Shown here in pieces: positions 5,998 to 7,733 of a stretch of DNA of 7,733 nucleotides (the stretch's first letter is position 1; every line of letters starts with the position of its first letter). Both the position numbers and the translations under genes were made by a program. The notes below the pieces were generated by a model. It was not told the origin of the DNA, made no database searches, and saw only the letters and a list, made by a program, of their open reading frames with translations. The stretch covers positions 1-7,733 of the forward strand of contig JAHEYA010000100.1 in the NCBI GenBank assembly GCA_023251855.1, written 5' to 3'. Source of the DNA: Bacteroidota bacterium (lineage in GTDB: Bacteria > Bacteroidota > Bacteroidia > 2-12-FULL-35-15).

Positions 5998-7128
5998 TCA
6001 AGATTTAATTTTTTCGATTATGAAATTGATAAGATCGTCTTCTAATTCATAATATAATGGGAGCCGCACTAAACAATCTGAATAAAAATCAGTTCTAGGT
6101 AATTCTCTTCCATCATGTTTGTCCTTATAAAATGGACTTTTGTGTAAACTTAGGTAATGAAATACAGCCAGAATATCATTCCTTTTCAATAGACTAATAA
6201 TTTTTGATCGTTGATTTACGTCTTTGCAAATCAAATAAAACATGTGAGAATTGTTTGTTGCGAATTCAGGAATGTAGGGCAATTGAATCTGATTTTCGAG
6301 TCCCCACTCTTTTAAATTTTCATAATAAATATTCCAACGGTCTATTCTTTTGACTTGAATACCCTGAATATTCTCAATCTGTGCCCATAAAAAAGCAGCA
6401 ATGATTTCAGAAGGCAAAAAAGAAGAACCCATATCTACCCACCCATATTTATCCACTTCTCCTCTGAAAAAGGAAGATCTGTTGGTTCCTTTTTCCCAAA
6501 TAATTTCGGCTCTGCTTTCAAATTGAGGATCATTAATTGTCAACATCCCGCCTTCCCCTGAAATAATATTCTTGGTTTCATGAAACGAAAAAGCCGCCAG
6601 ATGACCGATTGAACCTAATGCTTTTTTAATACCATCCTTCCCAATATAATAACTATCAATAGCTTGAGCCGCATCTTCTATAACATAAATATTATAACGA
6701 TCGGCAACACTCATAATTTTATCCATGTCACAGGCAACGCCTGCATAATGCACAGCGACTATTGCTTTTGTTTTAGTGGTTATCAAAGATTCAATAGCAT
6801 CTTCATCTATGCCTGGGTGGTCTTTTCGGCTATCCGCAAAAACGATTTTCGCTCCCCTGAGCACAAAAGCATTTGCAGTTGAAACAAAAGTGTAGGATGG
6901 CATAATAACTTCATCACCAGGCTGAATGTTAATCAATATAGCAGCCATTTCTAAGGCATCTGTACAAGATGTTGTAAGCAAACATTTTTTAAAACCATAC
7001 GTTTTTTCGAAAAAATGTTGACACATTTGGGTGTATTTACCATTACCGGAAATTTTTCCGGATTGCACAGCATCTTTTATATAATCTGTTTCTTTACCTG
7101 TTAAATATGGTTTGTTAAAGGGAATCAT
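5998..7128 (-). CDS. wecE: dTDP-4-amino-4,6-dideoxygalactose transaminase (WecE/RffA-like)
   Basis: This is a DegT/DnrJ/EryC1/StrS-family PLP aminotransferase. WecE converts dTDP-4-keto-6-deoxyglucose and glutamate to dTDP-Fuc4N in the cytoplasm, feeding surface polysaccharide assembly. From the ATG at 7128 the protein is 376 residues, matching the E. coli enzyme as I remember it, and similarity to it is evident along the whole length: MIPFNKPYLTG at the start, LLTTSCTDALEMAA (50-63), GDEVIMPSYTFVSTANAFVL (71-90), VHYAGVACDMD (126-136), VIEDAAQAI (149-157, D152 for the PLP ring nitrogen), SFHETKN (181-187, K186 the expected Schiff-base lysine), EKGTNRSSFFRGEVDKYGW (212-230) and MAVFHY-like LAVFHYLSLH (320-329). 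An in-frame GTG at 7152 would add eight residues and overlap luxC, but homologues start at MIPFN, so 7128 is preferred. It lies 10 bp after luxC. The exact sugar product is inferred from similarity. Confidence 0.93.
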   Translation of the reverse strand: MIPFNKPYLTGKETDYIKDAVQSGKISGNGKYTQMCQHFFEKTYGFKKCLLTTSCTDALEMAAILINIQPGDEVIMPSYTFVSTANAFVLRGAKIVFADSRKDHPGIDEDAIESLITTKTKAIVAVHYAGVACDMDKIMSVADRYNIYVIEDAAQAIDSYYIGKDGIKKALGSIGHLAAFSFHETKNIISGEGGMLTINDPQFESRAEIIWEKGTNRSSFFRGEVDKYGWVDMGSSFLPSEIIAAFLWAQIENIQGIQVKRIDRWNIYYENLKEWGLENQIQLPYIPEFATNNSHMFYLICKDVNQRSKIISLLKRNDILAVFHYLSLHKSPFYKDKHDGRELPRTDFYSDCLVRLPLYYELEDDLINFIIEKIKS

Positions 7129-7138
7129 GTTTAATAAA

Positions 7139-7733
7139 TTATAAAATATCACAACATCTGCTAAGTGTTCTTATCAAATCAAATCCATCCCAATTAAGCG
7201 AAAATTCAGTTGTTCTCCCTATAGGTACAATACGATCAATACCAGACAACTTTGAATTCAACACAAATTGATTTAATTCCCTTTCACTAAATCCGGTATA
7301 AGCTATTGTTTGGTATTTACGATTAATAATACTAGATAATTCACTCAATGATTTTGCGTGATATTCCGAAAAATAACCGCTTGTACAGCGAAATTCATCA
7401 ATATTAGAAGCCAGATTTTTAAGCTCAATTCTCCACAATAAATTATCTGATGTATCTACCTTACGAATTCCTTCACAGTTAACCGACTGATTATACAAAG
7501 CAGTAAGTTTATCAACAGCAATAACAGGTTGAACCTCACCATATTTTTGAATAACTATTTTATGTAATTCATTCCAAAAAATTATTTTTGCTTTCGCAAC
7601 CTGCTCCTTATTACCTATCCAAACTACCAAATGAGGTGCTGTACAAGCATTTTGATCAAATAAATAGGTATCGTTATAAAATCCAATTGCTATTTTTTTC
7701 TGATCTTTTTCCAACAAATATTTTTCTGAATTA
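7139..7733 (-). CDS. LuxC-type acyl-CoA reductase, C-terminal part (5' end off the right edge)
   Basis: The frame is open to the window edge and ends at the TAA at 7141-7139, showing 197 residues of a protein usually about 450-480 long. LYLF-like TYLFDQNACTAPHLVVW (residues 22-38 of the fragment) is the LuxC active-site region, with C30 as the expected acyl-accepting cysteine. GIDRIVPIGRTTEFSLNWDG followed by DLIRTLSR is the conserved C-terminal end. LuxC reduces an activated acyl group to the aldehyde with NADPH; in luminous bacteria it acts with LuxE, a fatty acyl-protein synthetase. Homologues occur outside bioluminescence, including near polysaccharide genes. Here the 10-bp gap to wecE points to one transcript and a shared pathway, perhaps making an aldehyde or acyl-derived part of an unusual sugar, which is inference. 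An initiator TTG at 7717 would cut the domain, so the true start lies outside the window. A general aldehyde dehydrogenase is less likely given these motifs. Confidence 0.85.
   Translation of the reverse strand, partial: NSEKYLLEKDQKKIAIGFYNDTYLFDQNACTAPHLVVWIGNKEQVAKAKIIFWNELHKIVIQKYGEVQPVIAVDKLTALYNQSVNCEGIRKVDTSDNLLWRIELKNLASNIDEFRCTSGYFSEYHAKSLSELSSIINRKYQTIAYTGFSERELNQFVLNSKLSGIDRIVPIGRTTEFSLNWDGFDLIRTLSRCCDIL

Noticed and set aside
7129..7152. GTG start at 7152 extending wecE by eight codons
   Set aside because: It would overlap the end of luxC by 14 bp and add residues not seen in WecE homologues, which begin at MIPFN. The ATG at 7128 is better.

Overview
This window reads as part of a cell-surface polysaccharide (O-antigen, capsule or exopolysaccharide) gene cluster from a low-GC member of the Bacteroidota. 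That assignment rests on the AT-rich coding sequence, the lack of clear Shine-Dalgarno sequences, several TAnnTTTG boxes of the Bacteroidota -7 promoter type, and protein families typical of Wzx/Wzy-dependent clusters in this phylum. The genus cannot be fixed from the sequence alone.

Layout from left to right. The left block is on the minus strand: the first 31 codons of a family 2 glycosyltransferase (1-94, running off the left edge), a polytopic Wzy-like polymerase (166-1446) and an FkbM-type methyltransferase (1487-2194). A 206-bp divergent gap (2195-2400) carries a candidate promoter for each direction. The middle block is on the plus strand: a Wzx-type flippase that must use a TTG start (2401-3768), and 3 bp later a family 4-type glycosyltransferase (3772-5063). 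That gene is split into two frames at a run of nine A (4295-4303). The right block is on the minus strand: a TylF/MycF-type methyltransferase (5075-5890), a close relative of WecE/RffA, the dTDP-4-amino-4,6-dideoxygalactose transaminase (5998-7128), and the C-terminal part of a LuxC-type acyl-CoA reductase (7139-7733, running off the right edge).

Together the genes cover most steps of a Wzx/Wzy pathway. WecE supplies an amino-dideoxy sugar nucleotide, the two glycosyltransferases extend the lipid-linked repeat unit, the two methyltransferases probably decorate it, Wzx flips it and Wzy polymerises it. The LuxC-type enzyme makes a fatty aldehyde in its known setting. Here it lies 10 bp upstream of wecE in the same direction, which hints at an unusual lipid- or acyl-derived sugar modification.

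The observations most worth checking are the A9 frameshift in the glycosyltransferase (sequence error, recent mutation, phase variation or slippage decoding), the LuxC-WecE pairing, and a T10 tract near the start of wzy. No RNA gene, CRISPR array, insertion sequence or convincing intrinsic terminator was found. I see an interesting but recognisable polysaccharide locus, not a clearly new class of system.
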